This document shows positions 1 through 8,484 of a DNA stretch of 48,924 nucleotides, piece by piece. The stretch spans positions 1-48,924 of the forward strand of contig NZ_BAGN01000021.1 in the NCBI RefSeq assembly GCF_000308835.1, read 5' to 3'. Below the pieces are notes generated by a model, which was not told where the DNA came from, searched no databases, and worked only from the letters and a program-made list of their open reading frames with translations. Position 1 is the first letter of the stretch. Every line of letters starts with the position of its first letter. The DNA is from Nocardia vinacea NBRC 16497 (lineage in GTDB: Bacteria; Actinomycetota; Actinomycetes; Mycobacteriales; Mycobacteriaceae). The translations under genes were made by a program, and so were the position numbers.

Positions 1-312
1 GAATTCGTCACGGTGCATCCGGATGTGGTCAGCTATGTGGTCGCGCTGGCCGGTGCGACGCGGGCGCACGCGCAGGTCGAGGTGGGTGCGAGTCCGCGCG
101 CCGAACTCGATCTGGTGCAGATGTCGCGGGCCCGCGCGCTGCTGCTCGGGCGCGACTATGTGATTCCGGAAGACGTCAAGGCGCTCGCCGTTCCGGCCAT
201 GGCGCACCGGATTACCTTGCGGCCCGAGATGTGGGTGCGGCGGATCCGCGGCGAGGACGTGATCACCGAATTGCTGCGCCGTCTGCCGGTTCCGCGCGCA
301 TCGGTGACATGA
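1..312 (+). CDS. MoxR-family AAA+ ATPase, C-terminal end only
   Basis: The reading frame is open from the first base and ends at a TGA, so only the last 103 residues of a longer gene are visible. The residues match the C-terminal lid of MoxR ATPases: a helical segment, then 'SPRAELDLVQMSRARALLLGR' followed by 'DYVIPEDVKALAVPAMAHRI'. That is the usual SPRA sensor-2 region and the 'V.PEDV....L.HRI' tail. MoxR proteins are chaperone-like ATPases whose genes sit directly before a DUF58 gene, exactly as here, 16 bases upstream. The Walker motifs lie outside the window. Family assignment is firm; the exact substrate is unknown. Confidence 0.9.
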   Translation, partial: EFVTVHPDVVSYVVALAGATRAHAQVEVGASPRAELDLVQMSRARALLLGRDYVIPEDVKALAVPAMAHRITLRPEMWVRRIRGEDVITELLRRLPVPRASVT

Positions 313-328
313 TCCGACAGGAAAGGGC

Positions 329-1711
329 ATGACCCAGCCGGATAACACCGCCGCCGCACCCGTCATCCAGGGGATCGCGGCGGCCAATGCCGCAGCGGCG
401 CGACCGTCGACCAGAGACGAGCCGATGGCGGGCGGGGCGCGGCATCGGGATATGAGTGCCGCCGTCGAGGCCGAATTGCGTTGGCGTCCAGCGCCGTTGG
501 TGTTCATGCTGGCGCTGGGCGCGGCGGTGGCGCTGCTGCTCGCGGTGGTGCTCGGCCGCTGGCAGCTGGTCGTCTTCGCGGCTCCGCTGCTCGGTGTGCT
601 GGCCACCGCGCCGTGGCAGCAATCCAAGACCCGGATCCAGGTGGACGGCGGCGGCACGCTGCGCTGTTTCGAGACGGAGGAGGTCGTGACGACGATCGGT
701 GTCTTCGTAGAATCGGGTCACGCGTTGCTTCGGCTGAAACCGGAGAAGTTCGCGGGACTCGGGATCGACATCGAGGAGGCGATCGATTCCGGGACGGCGC
801 CCGCCGGGCTGCGGTTGGCTCTGACGGCGGACCGCTGGGGTCGCTATCCGCTGTCGGTGCGGGTCACCGCGCTGAGCCCGGCGGGACTGTCCGTGGCCTC
901 CGCGGTGCTGCCCGCGGGGCAACTGTTCGTCTACCCGATCACCGACCCGCAGCGAATGAAGTTGCCGCGCACCGAACTTCCCGAACGGCTCGGCACCCAC
1001 CTCACCCGCAAACACGGTCCCGGAGTGGAGTACGCCGATATCCGCGCCTACGCGCCCGGTGATCAGCTCCGCATCGTGAACTGGCCGGTGAGTGCGCGGC
1101 GCGGGCGACTATATGTCACCGAGCGGCTGACGAACCGATCCGCGGATGTGGTTGTGCTGGTGGATACTTCGCAGCAGGCGCCGGGCCCGGCCACCGATTC
1201 GCTCGAGCTGTCGGTGCGCGGTGCGGCACAGGTGGTGCAGTCGACGCTGCAGGCCGGGGACCGCACCGCGGTGGTCTGCCTCGGCCAATCCCCGCGCTGG
1301 CTGCGCCCGGATATCGGGCGGCGGCAGTTCTATCGAATCGTGGATACCGTGCTCGATGTCGGCGATGAGCATATTCCGACCACCGGCACCTTGGCGCCGC
1401 ATGCGGCCGTGCCACTCGGTGCGATCGTCGTCGCCTTCTCCACACTGCTGGACACCCAGTTCGCGCTCGCGCTGATCGATCTGCGCAAGCGCGGACACGT
1501 AGTGGTGGTCGTGGATGTCTTGCGCGGCACACCCTTCCACGAACATCTCGATCCGACTTTGGCGCGGATGTGGAATCTGGAGCGTGCCTCGATGTATCGG
1601 GATATGGGAACCGTCGGCGTCGATATCGTGGCCTGGACCGAAGATGCCCGACTGGATCAGGTCATGCGATTGATCCCGGACCATCGCCGAACCGTAAGGG
1701 TGCGCCGATGA
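329..1711 (+). CDS. DUF58 domain protein, MoxR partner
   Basis: 460 residues, starting at an ATG preceded by a GGAAAGG ribosome site. Two hydrophobic segments near residues 55-95 suggest an N-terminal membrane anchor. The core DUF58 signature is clear at about residues 225-260 ('HLTRKHGPGVEYADIRAYAPGD' then 'RIVNWPVSARRGRLYVTE'), followed by a von Willebrand A-like strand 'VVVLVDTS' with a partial MIDAS pattern. DUF58 proteins are encoded with MoxR ATPases in operons thought to mature or assemble metal-dependent or cell-envelope complexes. The gene overlaps the next one by four bases (ATGA), which suggests translational coupling. Confidence 0.9.
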   Translation: MTQPDNTAAAPVIQGIAAANAAAARPSTRDEPMAGGARHRDMSAAVEAELRWRPAPLVFMLALGAAVALLLAVVLGRWQLVVFAAPLLGVLATAPWQQSKTRIQVDGGGTLRCFETEEVVTTIGVFVESGHALLRLKPEKFAGLGIDIEEAIDSGTAPAGLRLALTADRWGRYPLSVRVTALSPAGLSVASAVLPAGQLFVYPITDPQRMKLPRTELPERLGTHLTRKHGPGVEYADIRAYAPGDQLRIVNWPVSARRGRLYVTERLTNRSADVVVLVDTSQQAPGPATDSLELSVRGAAQVVQSTLQAGDRTAVVCLGQSPRWLRPDIGRRQFYRIVDTVLDVGDEHIPTTGTLAPHAAVPLGAIVVAFSTLLDTQFALALIDLRKRGHVVVVVDVLRGTPFHEHLDPTLARMWNLERASMYRDMGTVGVDIVAWTEDARLDQVMRLIPDHRRTVRVRR

Positions 1712-2163
1712 TTCGATTCCTCGCCATGCTGTCCGGGGTCCTGCTGGTGACCTCGGTGACGTTGATGACGCCTTGGGCGGGAATTCCGGCGGTGGCGCTC
1801 GTAGTGGCGGGCTGGTGGTTCCGGATCCCCGCGGTTGGCGCGGTGCTCCTCGCGATCGGGGTGCTTGCCGCAGCGGACACGGGCGTACTGGCCGCTGCCG
1901 CGACAGGTTTGGTGGCCACGGCTTATCTGCTGAATACCGCGACCGTGTCCGCGCCGGTCGGTGTTGTGCCGACGACGGTGCCCTCGGTCATCGGTGCGGT
2001 GGTATTCGCCTTGGTAGCTGTCGGCGCGGCGCTGCTTCCGTTGCGCTTGGCGTGGGTCCCGATCGCCGCCCCGATCCTGGTGATCCTGCTGTACGCCCTG
2101 GTAATCCAGGGGATAGCGATCAAGCGGCCCGGTAATCAGACGACCGGGATGGCGCTCAGGTGA
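1708..2163 (+). CDS. small multi-pass membrane protein of the MoxR-DUF58 operon
   Basis: 151 residues. The start was chosen because its ATG overlaps the stop of the DUF58 gene (ATGA); a longer in-frame extension would run back into DUF58 coding sequence. The product is almost entirely hydrophobic, with about five predicted membrane helices separated by short Gly/Pro turns, and it ends in a short basic tail (KRPGNQTTGMALR). I do not recognise a named domain. Its place suggests a membrane partner of the MoxR-DUF58 pair. The 3' end overlaps the convergent MaoC gene by 8 bases. Confidence 0.75.
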   Translation: MIRFLAMLSGVLLVTSVTLMTPWAGIPAVALVVAGWWFRIPAVGAVLLAIGVLAAADTGVLAAAATGLVATAYLLNTATVSAPVGVVPTTVPSVIGAVVFALVAVGAALLPLRLAWVPIAAPILVILLYALVIQGIAIKRPGNQTTGMALR

Positions 2164-3016
2164 AGCGCAGGCTGACGTCCGCGAGGACGGGCGCGTCATC
2201 GCGATCCGCAACGGTGGCGCTGATGATCAGCTCGCCGTCGGTGCGCCAGATTCGGCTGCGGATGGTTTCGCCCGGGTAGAGGACCCCGGCGAAGCGGGCG
2301 CGGAAACCGGTAACCCGGCTCGCATCCGAATCGAGCACGGTATCGGTGGCTGTTTTACAGACGATGCCGTAGGTGCACAGGCCGTGCAGGATCGGGTTGG
2401 GGAAACCCGCGGCACGGGCGAATTCGGGATCCGAGTGCAGGGGGTTGCGGTCGCCGCACATGCGGTAGAGCAGGGCCTGCTGGGGGAGGGTCGGTGTGGT
2501 GACATCGAAATCCGGCGCGCGGTCGGGGAGTTCGGCCTTGGTGCTCGGTCCGCGTTCGCCGCCGAAGCCGCCCTCACCCTTGGCGAAGATGGAGGAGCGT
2601 GCGGTCCAGAGCGGTTCGCCGTCGGAGCCGGTGATCGTATGCTCCTGTACGACGACAGCGGCGGAGCCTTTATCCCAGAGTTCGGTGATGCGCCTGGTGA
2701 TGGTCGCCTTGCCCGCCGCCGGGATCGGGCGGTGCACTGCTATCTCCTGGTGGCCGTGCACGACCTTCGCCAGATCGATATCTATGCCGGGGAACTGCAC
2801 CTTCGGCGGTTCGGTGTCGTGGAAGGTAGGCGCCACGGTCGCGAAGGTCGGCAGCACCTGCGGTGCGCGGTCGTCGATGTAGCGTAGGTCGGCCGGATCC
2901 GTCCAGCGCGCGCCCGCCCCGAGGCCCAAGTGGTACAGCTGCACTTCGGACGGTGTCCAGGTGAACTCCCCGCTCGGGAGTTCCGCGCCGAGGGCGATTT
3001 TCGGGTCGATGGGCAT
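2156..3016 (-). CDS. MaoC-type enoyl-CoA hydratase of sterol degradation (ChsH3/Hsd4B-like)
   Basis: 286 residues. I chose the ATG at 3016 because AAGGAG lies 7 bases upstream; this also gives the length I recall for the M. tuberculosis relative Rv3538. It is a double hot-dog hydratase: the C-terminal half carries the hydratase-2 motif with Asp189, Asn191 and His194 ('CGDRNPLHSDPEFARAAGF'). The family adds water to steroid side-chain 2-enoyl-CoA during beta-oxidation. It lies downstream of kstD on the same strand, as in mycobacteria, but 180 bases apart with a hairpin between. The exact substrate (C24, C5 or other side chain) cannot be read from the sequence. Confidence 0.85.
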   Translation of the reverse strand: MPIDPKIALGAELPSGEFTWTPSEVQLYHLGLGAGARWTDPADLRYIDDRAPQVLPTFATVAPTFHDTEPPKVQFPGIDIDLAKVVHGHQEIAVHRPIPAAGKATITRRITELWDKGSAAVVVQEHTITGSDGEPLWTARSSIFAKGEGGFGGERGPSTKAELPDRAPDFDVTTPTLPQQALLYRMCGDRNPLHSDPEFARAAGFPNPILHGLCTYGIVCKTATDTVLDSDASRVTGFRARFAGVLYPGETIRSRIWRTDGELIISATVADRDDAPVLADVSLRFT

Positions 3017-3159
3017 CGAGTTCTCCTTGTGAATGCTTGTGGACAGATCCATCTGCCCGATGCGGCCGGGCCTGGTCCGGCGAGGTGGCCTGCGGTTCGA
3101 CGCTCACGGGGACGGGTGCCGCCAACCGATCCTGCGGCTACCACATCCGCGTGGGCAAA

Positions 3160-3185
3160 GTGGCGTCCGCTCCGTGGGACGCCAC
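3160..3185 (-). terminator. hairpin after kstD
   Basis: Perfect 8-bp arms GTGGCGTC (3160-3167) and GACGCCAC (3178-3185) around a 10-base loop lie just downstream of the kstD stop. There is no T-tract, so it may be an attenuator or a weak terminator rather than a true intrinsic terminator. It would separate kstD expression from the hydratase gene. Confidence 0.4.
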
Positions 3186-3196
3186 GCCCACCTCGC

Positions 3197-4897
3197 CTAC
3201 GCCTCGGCGGTGGCCTTGGCCGACTGCTGCTTCTTGCGCTCGGCGATATCCAGTACCGCCAGGTAGCCGAAAGTGATCGCGGGGCCGATGGTCGCGCCGG
3301 GGCCCGCGTACGTATGACCCATCACAGGGGTCGCGCTATTGCCGGAGGCGTACAGCCCCTCGATCACGGTGCCGTCCTCGCGCAGGACCCGCCCGGCGGT
3401 GTCGGCGACCAGGCCGCCCTTGGTGCCGAGGTCGCCCGGCACGATCTTGGCCGCGTAGAACGGACCCTGCACGAGCCCGGCAAGGCACGGGTTCGGCTTC
3501 ACGGTCGGATCGCCGTAGTACCGGTCGTAGTGGCTGTTGCCGCGGCCGAAATCCTCGTCCTTACCGGTCTCGGCGAACTTGTTGAACCGCTCGACGGTCG
3601 ACGTCAGATTCTCGGCAGGCACGCCGATCTTGGTGGCCAGCTCCGCGAGGCTATCGGCCTTGACAATCAGGTCGTTTTCCATCCAGCGGGACGGAAACCG
3701 CTGACCAGGCTGTAGTCCGGCGAAGATGTAGCGGTTCCGGTAGCGCTGGTCGAACACCAGCCATGCGGGGATGTTCTCGCCCGGACCCTCACCCTGCCCG
3801 TATTCGCCGCCGTACATGGTGTGCACAGCCTCGACGTAAGGAGCGGACTCATTTCCGAATCGCTTACCGTCGGCGTTGACCATGATGGTGCCGGGCAGAT
3901 TCCGCTCGGCCAGCGCGAACCAAGGCCTTCCGCCCTTGAAGATGGTCGGCCCCCACCAGGAATCCTCCATGAAGTCGACCGCGCCGCCGGCTTCCATCCC
4001 CGCATTGATGCCGTCGCCGGTATTGGCGGCCGCGCCCGTGGTCCACTCGGTGGTGATGGGCTGGCGCTGGTATTTGGTGCGCATTTCGGCGTTGTGCTCG
4101 AAACCGCCGCTGCCGAGCACCACACCGTATTTGGCGGTGAACCGCACGGTCTCGCCGTTGTGCTCGGCCTCGACGCCGGTGACCACGCCGTTCTCCACGA
4201 TGAGCTTGGTCAGTGGAGTGTTCAGCAGCAGCGGCACATTCGCGTCGATGAGCCCCTTGCGCATGGCGGCGATAATCGCCTGCCCCATGCCGAGGATGTG
4301 CTTACCGGTCCACTTGGCGAAGTAGGTGCGCGCGCCGACTCGCATGGCCCGCATGATGCCCTTCGGATGGCGACGGATCAGGTTGAGCCGGACGAAGTCG
4401 GCCTGCATGACGACGACATTGAGCGGGGCCTTGGCATACGGCGGCTCCAGGTTGAACCGCTCTTCGCCGAGGATCTTGGCATTGAACGGCGCTGGCTCGC
4501 ACGAGCGGCCCTGGCCGAGGCCGCCGGGCGCCTCCGGGTAGTAGTCGGAGTAGCCGGGCACCCACTTCATCTTCAGGGGGGTGTGGTCGAGGACGAAGTC
4601 GAAGGCCTCCGCACCGCGGTCGATGTAGGTGTCGATCCGGTCCTTCGGCACCACGTCGCCGACGATGCTGTGCAGGTAGGTGCGGGCGTCCTCGCGGTCA
4701 TCGGGACGGCCGGAGGCCTTGAGCGCTTTGTTGCCGGGGATCCACACGCCACCCCCGGAGCGTGCGGTCGACCCGCCGTAATGCGCGGCTTTCTCAATGA
4801 TCACCGCGCTCAGCCCGTGGTGGGCAGCGGCGAGGGCGGCGGTCATCCCGGCGGCACCGCTGCCGACCACCACCACATCGTATTCCCGATCAGTCAT
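3197..4897 (-). CDS. kstD: 3-ketosteroid delta1-dehydrogenase
   Basis: 566 residues, close to the M. tuberculosis enzyme (about 563). It introduces the C1-C2 double bond into 3-keto-4-ene steroids using FAD, which together with KshA opens ring B. Visible features are the N-terminal FAD motif 'VVVVGSGAAGMTAAL', the 'YSDYYPEAPGG' segment corresponding to Tyr119 of the R. erythropolis enzyme, 'NESAPYVEA' (Tyr318), and the C-terminal 'HTYAGPGATIGPA' with Tyr530 and Gly534 (Tyr487 and Gly491 in R. erythropolis). All catalytic positions are present. The start is the ATG at 4897; the frame stays open upstream but that part mirrors the divergent gene. A KstR box lies 1 base upstream of the ATG and no ribosome site is visible, so the mRNA may be leaderless. 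Confidence 0.96.
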   Translation of the reverse strand: MTDREYDVVVVGSGAAGMTAALAAAHHGLSAVIIEKAAHYGGSTARSGGGVWIPGNKALKASGRPDDREDARTYLHSIVGDVVPKDRIDTYIDRGAEAFDFVLDHTPLKMKWVPGYSDYYPEAPGGLGQGRSCEPAPFNAKILGEERFNLEPPYAKAPLNVVVMQADFVRLNLIRRHPKGIMRAMRVGARTYFAKWTGKHILGMGQAIIAAMRKGLIDANVPLLLNTPLTKLIVENGVVTGVEAEHNGETVRFTAKYGVVLGSGGFEHNAEMRTKYQRQPITTEWTTGAAANTGDGINAGMEAGGAVDFMEDSWWGPTIFKGGRPWFALAERNLPGTIMVNADGKRFGNESAPYVEAVHTMYGGEYGQGEGPGENIPAWLVFDQRYRNRYIFAGLQPGQRFPSRWMENDLIVKADSLAELATKIGVPAENLTSTVERFNKFAETGKDEDFGRGNSHYDRYYGDPTVKPNPCLAGLVQGPFYAAKIVPGDLGTKGGLVADTAGRVLREDGTVIEGLYASGNSATPVMGHTYAGPGATIGPAITFGYLAVLDIAERKKQQSAKATAEA

Positions 4898-4898
4898 G

Positions 4899-4912
4899 TA
4901 GAACACGTTATA
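4899..4912. promoter_or_regulatory. KstR operator of kstD
   Basis: TAGAACACGTTATA fits the KstR consensus TnnAACnnGTTnnA at every fixed position. KstR is the TetR repressor of cholesterol catabolism and is released by steroid CoA thioesters. The site directly abuts the kstD start and lies 100 bases from the divergent flavoprotein gene, so it could act on both. Confidence 0.85.
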
Positions 4913-4938
4913 GAATGGGACCGCATTTGGTCTATGTT

Positions 4939-4976
4939 GAGTGGCAGAAGACCCACTCGACGTTCCATTCGTCGAG
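4939..4976. promoter_or_regulatory. overlapping inverted repeats in the kstD/flavoprotein intergenic region
   Basis: Two perfect inverted repeats share bases: GAGTGG (4939-4944) with CCACTC (4953-4958), and CTCGACG (4956-4962) with CGTCGAG (4970-4976). They lie between the KstR box and the start of the flavoprotein gene. They could be an operator for a second regulator or alternative leader hairpins; neither matches a motif I know. Confidence 0.4.
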
Positions 4977-5011
4977 AAAACTTGTTTCAGTTTCTGACCG
5001 GAGTGGTGTAC

Positions 5012-6760
5012 ATGGGCAGTGTTGTGTCGAGCGACCTGCAAGCAGTCGCTAGCGGCGTTGTGTCGAGCGACCTGCAAGCAGTCGCTAGCGGCGTTGTGTC
5101 GAGCGACCTGCAAGCAGTCGCCAGCGGCGAATGGGACCTGATCACCGACGTAGTCGTCGTCGGCTACGGCGCGGCGGGGGCCGCGGCCGCGCTGGAGGCG
5201 ACCGAGGCGGGTGCACAGGTGCTGGTGCTGGAGCGTTTCGCCGGTGGTGGGGCGTCGGCGTTGTCCGGCGGCATCATCTACGCGGGCGGCGGCACCTCGG
5301 TGCAGCACGAGGCCGGGGTGCGCGATACGCCGGAGCAGATGCTGGCCTACCTCGAGCGTGAGGTCGGCACGGCGGTCACGCCCGAGACGCTGCGGCGGTT
5401 CGTGGACGAGAGTCCGGCGATGATCGAATGGCTGAAGGGGCACGGTGTGCCGTTCGAGGCGTCGCTGTGTCCGTACAAGACGTCGTATCCGAATGACAGC
5501 TACTACCTCTACTACTCAGGTAGTGAGGTCTCCGGTTACGGCCGCGAGGTCGCGACGCCCGCGCAGCGCGGACATCGGGTCAAGGGCAAGGGCACGTCGG
5601 GGAAGAAGCTCACCGGTCCGCTCGCCGCCTCGGCGTCGCGACGCGGGGTTCGGGTGGAAACCCTCACGCAGGCAACACGATTGATCACCGATGACAACGG
5701 CACCGTGATCGGCGTCGAATGTGAGTCACTGCGCGACGCCCCCGGGCGGGTCCGGGATCGCTACACCCGGATGGCGAATATCGCTGCCAAGCCGGGCATT
5801 TACTATCCGCCGCTGCGCAAGGCGATGGAGCGTCAGCTCGCGAAGCTCGATCGCCGGTACCGCACGACAATTCGGATTCAGGCCCGTCGCGGTGTGGTGC
5901 TCAGCGCGGGCGGATTCATCGCGAATCGGGAGATGCTGCGGGAGTACGGGCCGCAATACCGCGGCGGACTCGCGCTCGGCACCACCGGTGATGACGGCAG
6001 CGGCATCCGGATGGCCGAGCGGGTCGGTGCGGCGACGGATCGGATGGGCAATATCTCGGCGTGGCGATTCATCTTGCCGCCCAGTGCTTTTACCGGTTCG
6101 GTGCTGGTCGATGCGGAGGGTCGCCGGGTCATCGATGAGACCCGCTACGGTGCCGCGGTCGGCCACGCACTGATCACCGGACACGGCGGCAAGGGTTGGC
6201 TGCTCGCCGACGACGGACTCATGCGCACCGCGATCTCACAGATTCGGACGCAGTCGGCCTGGTTCCAGCGCGGACAGTTCGAGGCCATGCGGCGCAATGC
6301 TGTGCGCGGCGCAACTTTGGATGCCGTCGCGGCGAAGGCCGGTATCAATTCCGACGGGTTGCGTGCCACCGTCGCCGAGCACAACGCCGCGATCGCGAAC
6401 GGTGCGCCCGATCCGGTCGGCAAGCCCGCCGAATTCACCAAAACGGTGGGGGCCGGGCCGTTCTGGTTGCTGGACGTGGGCATCAAACCGAGCGTTGTCA
6501 ATCCGTGCCCGATGCTCACCCTCGGCGGAGTCGTCGTCGATGAGGACACCGGAGCGGTGAAATCCACTGCCGGAACCGATATTCCCGGCCTGTACGCGGC
6601 CGGCCGGACGGCGGTCGGAATCTGCTCGGACTCCTACGTCAGTGGATTGTCCCTGGCCGACTGCATTTTCTCCGGTCGGCGTGCGGGCAGATTCGCGGCA
6701 GGCGCCGAAGTGCTTTCGCGGGCAGCGCTGCCCGAAGCGACAACAGTGGAAGGAAACTAG
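5012..6760 (+). CDS. FAD-dependent 3-ketosteroid dehydrogenase-like protein (delta4-(5alpha)-type candidate)
   Basis: 582 residues from an ATG with GGAG 8 bases upstream. Residues 4-39 are three exact copies of VVSSDLQAVASG, encoded by a 36-bp tandem repeat. The FAD motif follows (VVVVGYGAAGAAAAL, Gly51-Gly53). The C-terminus reads 'GLYAAGRTAVGICSDSYVSG', placing Tyr542 and Ser544 two residues apart, as in the Tyr-x-Ser pair of delta4-(5alpha)-KstD from Rhodococcus jostii. The KstD1-type HTYAGPG motif is absent, so delta1 activity is unlikely. It ends 1 base before hsaE and probably heads the hsaEGF operon. A role in making 4-ene steroids from 5alpha-steroids is inference; fumarate reductase-like activity is the alternative. 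Confidence 0.8.
   Translation: MGSVVSSDLQAVASGVVSSDLQAVASGVVSSDLQAVASGEWDLITDVVVVGYGAAGAAAALEATEAGAQVLVLERFAGGGASALSGGIIYAGGGTSVQHEAGVRDTPEQMLAYLEREVGTAVTPETLRRFVDESPAMIEWLKGHGVPFEASLCPYKTSYPNDSYYLYYSGSEVSGYGREVATPAQRGHRVKGKGTSGKKLTGPLAASASRRGVRVETLTQATRLITDDNGTVIGVECESLRDAPGRVRDRYTRMANIAAKPGIYYPPLRKAMERQLAKLDRRYRTTIRIQARRGVVLSAGGFIANREMLREYGPQYRGGLALGTTGDDGSGIRMAERVGAATDRMGNISAWRFILPPSAFTGSVLVDAEGRRVIDETRYGAAVGHALITGHGGKGWLLADDGLMRTAISQIRTQSAWFQRGQFEAMRRNAVRGATLDAVAAKAGINSDGLRATVAEHNAAIANGAPDPVGKPAEFTKTVGAGPFWLLDVGIKPSVVNPCPMLTLGGVVVDEDTGAVKSTAGTDIPGLYAAGRTAVGICSDSYVSGLSLADCIFSGRRAGRFAAGAEVLSRAALPEATTVEGN
5021..5128 (+). repeat. 36-bp tandem repeat, three copies, inside the flavoprotein 5' end
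   Basis: Copies occupy 5021-5056, 5057-5092 and 5093-5128. The first two are identical and the third differs at one base (T to C in a synonymous GCT/GCC codon). The unit is 12 codons, so copy number can change without shifting the frame. Each unit carries an in-frame GTG that could act as an alternative start, but only the ATG at 5012 has a ribosome site. Confidence 0.97.
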
Positions 6761-6761
6761 C

Positions 6762-7547
6762 GTGCTGTCCGACGCGGTACGAATCGAATTGGCCGATGAA
6801 CTCGAGGCCGCCGAACGCGATCGGGTCGGCATCGACCCGCTCGTCGCCCGGTATCCCGATATCGATGTCGTCGACGCCTATGAGATCCAGCTGATCAATA
6901 TCCGGCGCAAACTCGACAACGGCGCGAAGGTGGTCGGGCACAAGGTCGGACTTTCGTCGCTGGCCATGCAGCGGATGATGGGTGTGGACGAACCCGATTA
7001 CGGTCATCTGCTCGCGGATATGGAGGTCTTCGAGGACGTTCCGGTCGAGACCTCGCGCTATCTGATTCCGCGAGTCGAGGTCGAGGTCGGATTCGTGCTC
7101 GGCGCGGATCTGCCCGGCGAAGAATGCACCGAGGCCGATGTGCTCGCCGCGACGGTCGCCTACGCGCCGTCCATCGAGCTGATCGATTCCCGGATCAAGG
7201 ACTGGAAGATCGGACTGGCCGACACCATTTCCGATAACGCGTCCTCGGCCGGTTTCGTGCTGGGTGCGCCGCGGGTTGCGCCGAAAGACCTGGATATCAA
7301 GGCCATTGACGCCGTACTCACCCGCAATGGTGAGGTGGTCGCGGAGGGGCGCAGCGACGCGGTGCTCGGCGATCCGGTGATCGCGGTGGCCTGGTTGGCG
7401 CGCAAGGTCGCCAGTTTCGGGGTGCGGTTGAAGGCGGGCGACATTGTGCTGCCCGGTTCCTGCACCCGCGCCATCGATGCCCGCGCGGGCGATTCGTTCC
7501 ACGCCGAGTTCGCCGGACTCGGTTCTGTCCGTTTGCAATTCAAATAG
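6762..7547 (+). CDS. hsaE: 2-hydroxyhexa-2,4-dienoate hydratase
   Basis: 261 residues from a GTG with GGAAGGAA upstream; the length equals M. tuberculosis HsaE as I recall it. It belongs to the 2-hydroxypentadienoate hydratase/fumarylacetoacetate hydrolase-like fold. Visible hallmarks are 'VGHKVGLSS', the metal-binding acidic pair in '[12 protein letters not shown]', and '[11 protein letters not shown]'. It hydrates the 2-hydroxyhexa-2,4-dienoate released by HsaD to 4-hydroxy-2-oxohexanoate. It begins 1 base after the flavoprotein stop and is followed by hsaG and hsaF in the order expected for this pathway. Confidence 0.95.
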   Translation: MLSDAVRIELADELEAAERDRVGIDPLVARYPDIDVVDAYEIQLINIRRKLDNGAKVVGHKVGLSSLAMQRMMGVDEPDYGHLLADMEVFEDVPVETSRYLIPRVEVEVGFVLGADLPGEECTEADVLAATVAYAPSIELIDSRIKDWKIGLADTISDNASSAGFVLGAPRVAPKDLDIKAIDAVLTRNGEVVAEGRSDAVLGDPVIAVAWLARKVASFGVRLKAGDIVLPGSCTRAIDARAGDSFHAEFAGLGSVRLQFK

Positions 7548-7557
7548 GAGGCTTGCC

Positions 7558-8472
7558 GTGTCCGAAACGGGGACCGTCACCGCCGCGATCGTCGGATCCG
7601 GCAATATCAGCACCGATCTGCTGTACAAACTGCTGCGCTCCACCACGGTGGAACCGAAGTGGATGATCGGAATCGACCCGGAGAGCGAGGGTTTGAAGCG
7701 CGCCCGCGGGCTCGGGCTGGAAACCTCGCACGAGGGCGTGGACTGGTTGCTCGCGCAGTCGGAACTGCCGGATCTGGTATTCGAGGCGACCTCGGCATAT
7801 GTGCATCGGGCGGCCGCTCCGAAATATGCCGAGGCCGGAATTCGCGCGGTCGATCTCACGCCCGCCGCGGTCGGACCCGCCGTGGTGCCGCCGGTGAATC
7901 TGGTCGGCGCGAATCTCGATGCGCCGAATGTCAATATGATCACCTGCGGTGGTCAGGCCACCATTCCGATCGTCGCGGCGGTATCGCGCGTGGTGCCGGT
8001 TGTCTACGCCGAAATCGTCGCCTCGGTGTCGTCGGTGTCCGCCGGACCGGGCACCCGCGCCAATATCGACGAGTTCACCAAGACCACCTCGCGTGGTGTG
8101 GAGACCATCGGCGGTGCGCAGCGCGGCAAGGCCATCATCATTCTGAACCCGGCCGAACCGCCGATGATCATGCGCGACACCATCTTCTGCGCGATCCCCG
8201 AGGACGCCGACACCGATGCGATCGCGGATTCCATCCACCGGATGGTCGCCGATATCCAGAAGTACGTGCCCGGCTACCGGCTGCTGAACGAGCCGCAATT
8301 CGACCCGCCGTCGGTGGTTTCCGGTGGGATGGCGAAGGTTTCGGTCTTCGTGGAGGTCGAGGGTGCGGGCGATTTCCTGCCGCCCTACGCGGGCAACCTC
8401 GACATCATGACCGCGGCCGCCACCCAGGTCGGCGAGGTCATGGCAAAGCAGATTCTGTCGGCCCGGGTGTAA
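7558..8472 (+). CDS. hsaG: propanal/acetaldehyde dehydrogenase (acylating)
   Basis: 304 residues from a GTG with TAGGAGG upstream. The N-terminal NAD motif '[17 protein letters not shown]' and the catalytic Cys130 in '[14 protein letters not shown]' are both present. The enzyme oxidises the aldehyde released by HsaF to an acyl-CoA (propionyl-CoA in steroid catabolism) with NAD and CoA, and it forms a channelling complex with the aldolase. The spacing of 10 bases after hsaE and 12 bases before hsaF indicates one operon. No unusual features. Confidence 0.97.
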   Translation: MSETGTVTAAIVGSGNISTDLLYKLLRSTTVEPKWMIGIDPESEGLKRARGLGLETSHEGVDWLLAQSELPDLVFEATSAYVHRAAAPKYAEAGIRAVDLTPAAVGPAVVPPVNLVGANLDAPNVNMITCGGQATIPIVAAVSRVVPVVYAEIVASVSSVSAGPGTRANIDEFTKTTSRGVETIGGAQRGKAIIILNPAEPPMIMRDTIFCAIPEDADTDAIADSIHRMVADIQKYVPGYRLLNEPQFDPPSVVSGGMAKVSVFVEVEGAGDFLPPYAGNLDIMTAAATQVGEVMAKQILSARV

Positions 8473-8484
8473 AGGAGCTCAACC

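Noticed and set aside
3821..5011. Long open frame on the plus strand joined to the flavoprotein
   Set aside because: It is the antisense of kstD; the conserved protein and the ribosome site begin at 5012.
5021..5128. CRISPR-like direct repeats
   Set aside because: The three units are contiguous with no spacers, are in frame and lie inside a coding region.
4898..5443. In-frame upstream extension of kstD on the minus strand
   Set aside because: It covers the KstR box and mirrors the divergent gene including its repeat; conserved KstD sequence starts at 4897.
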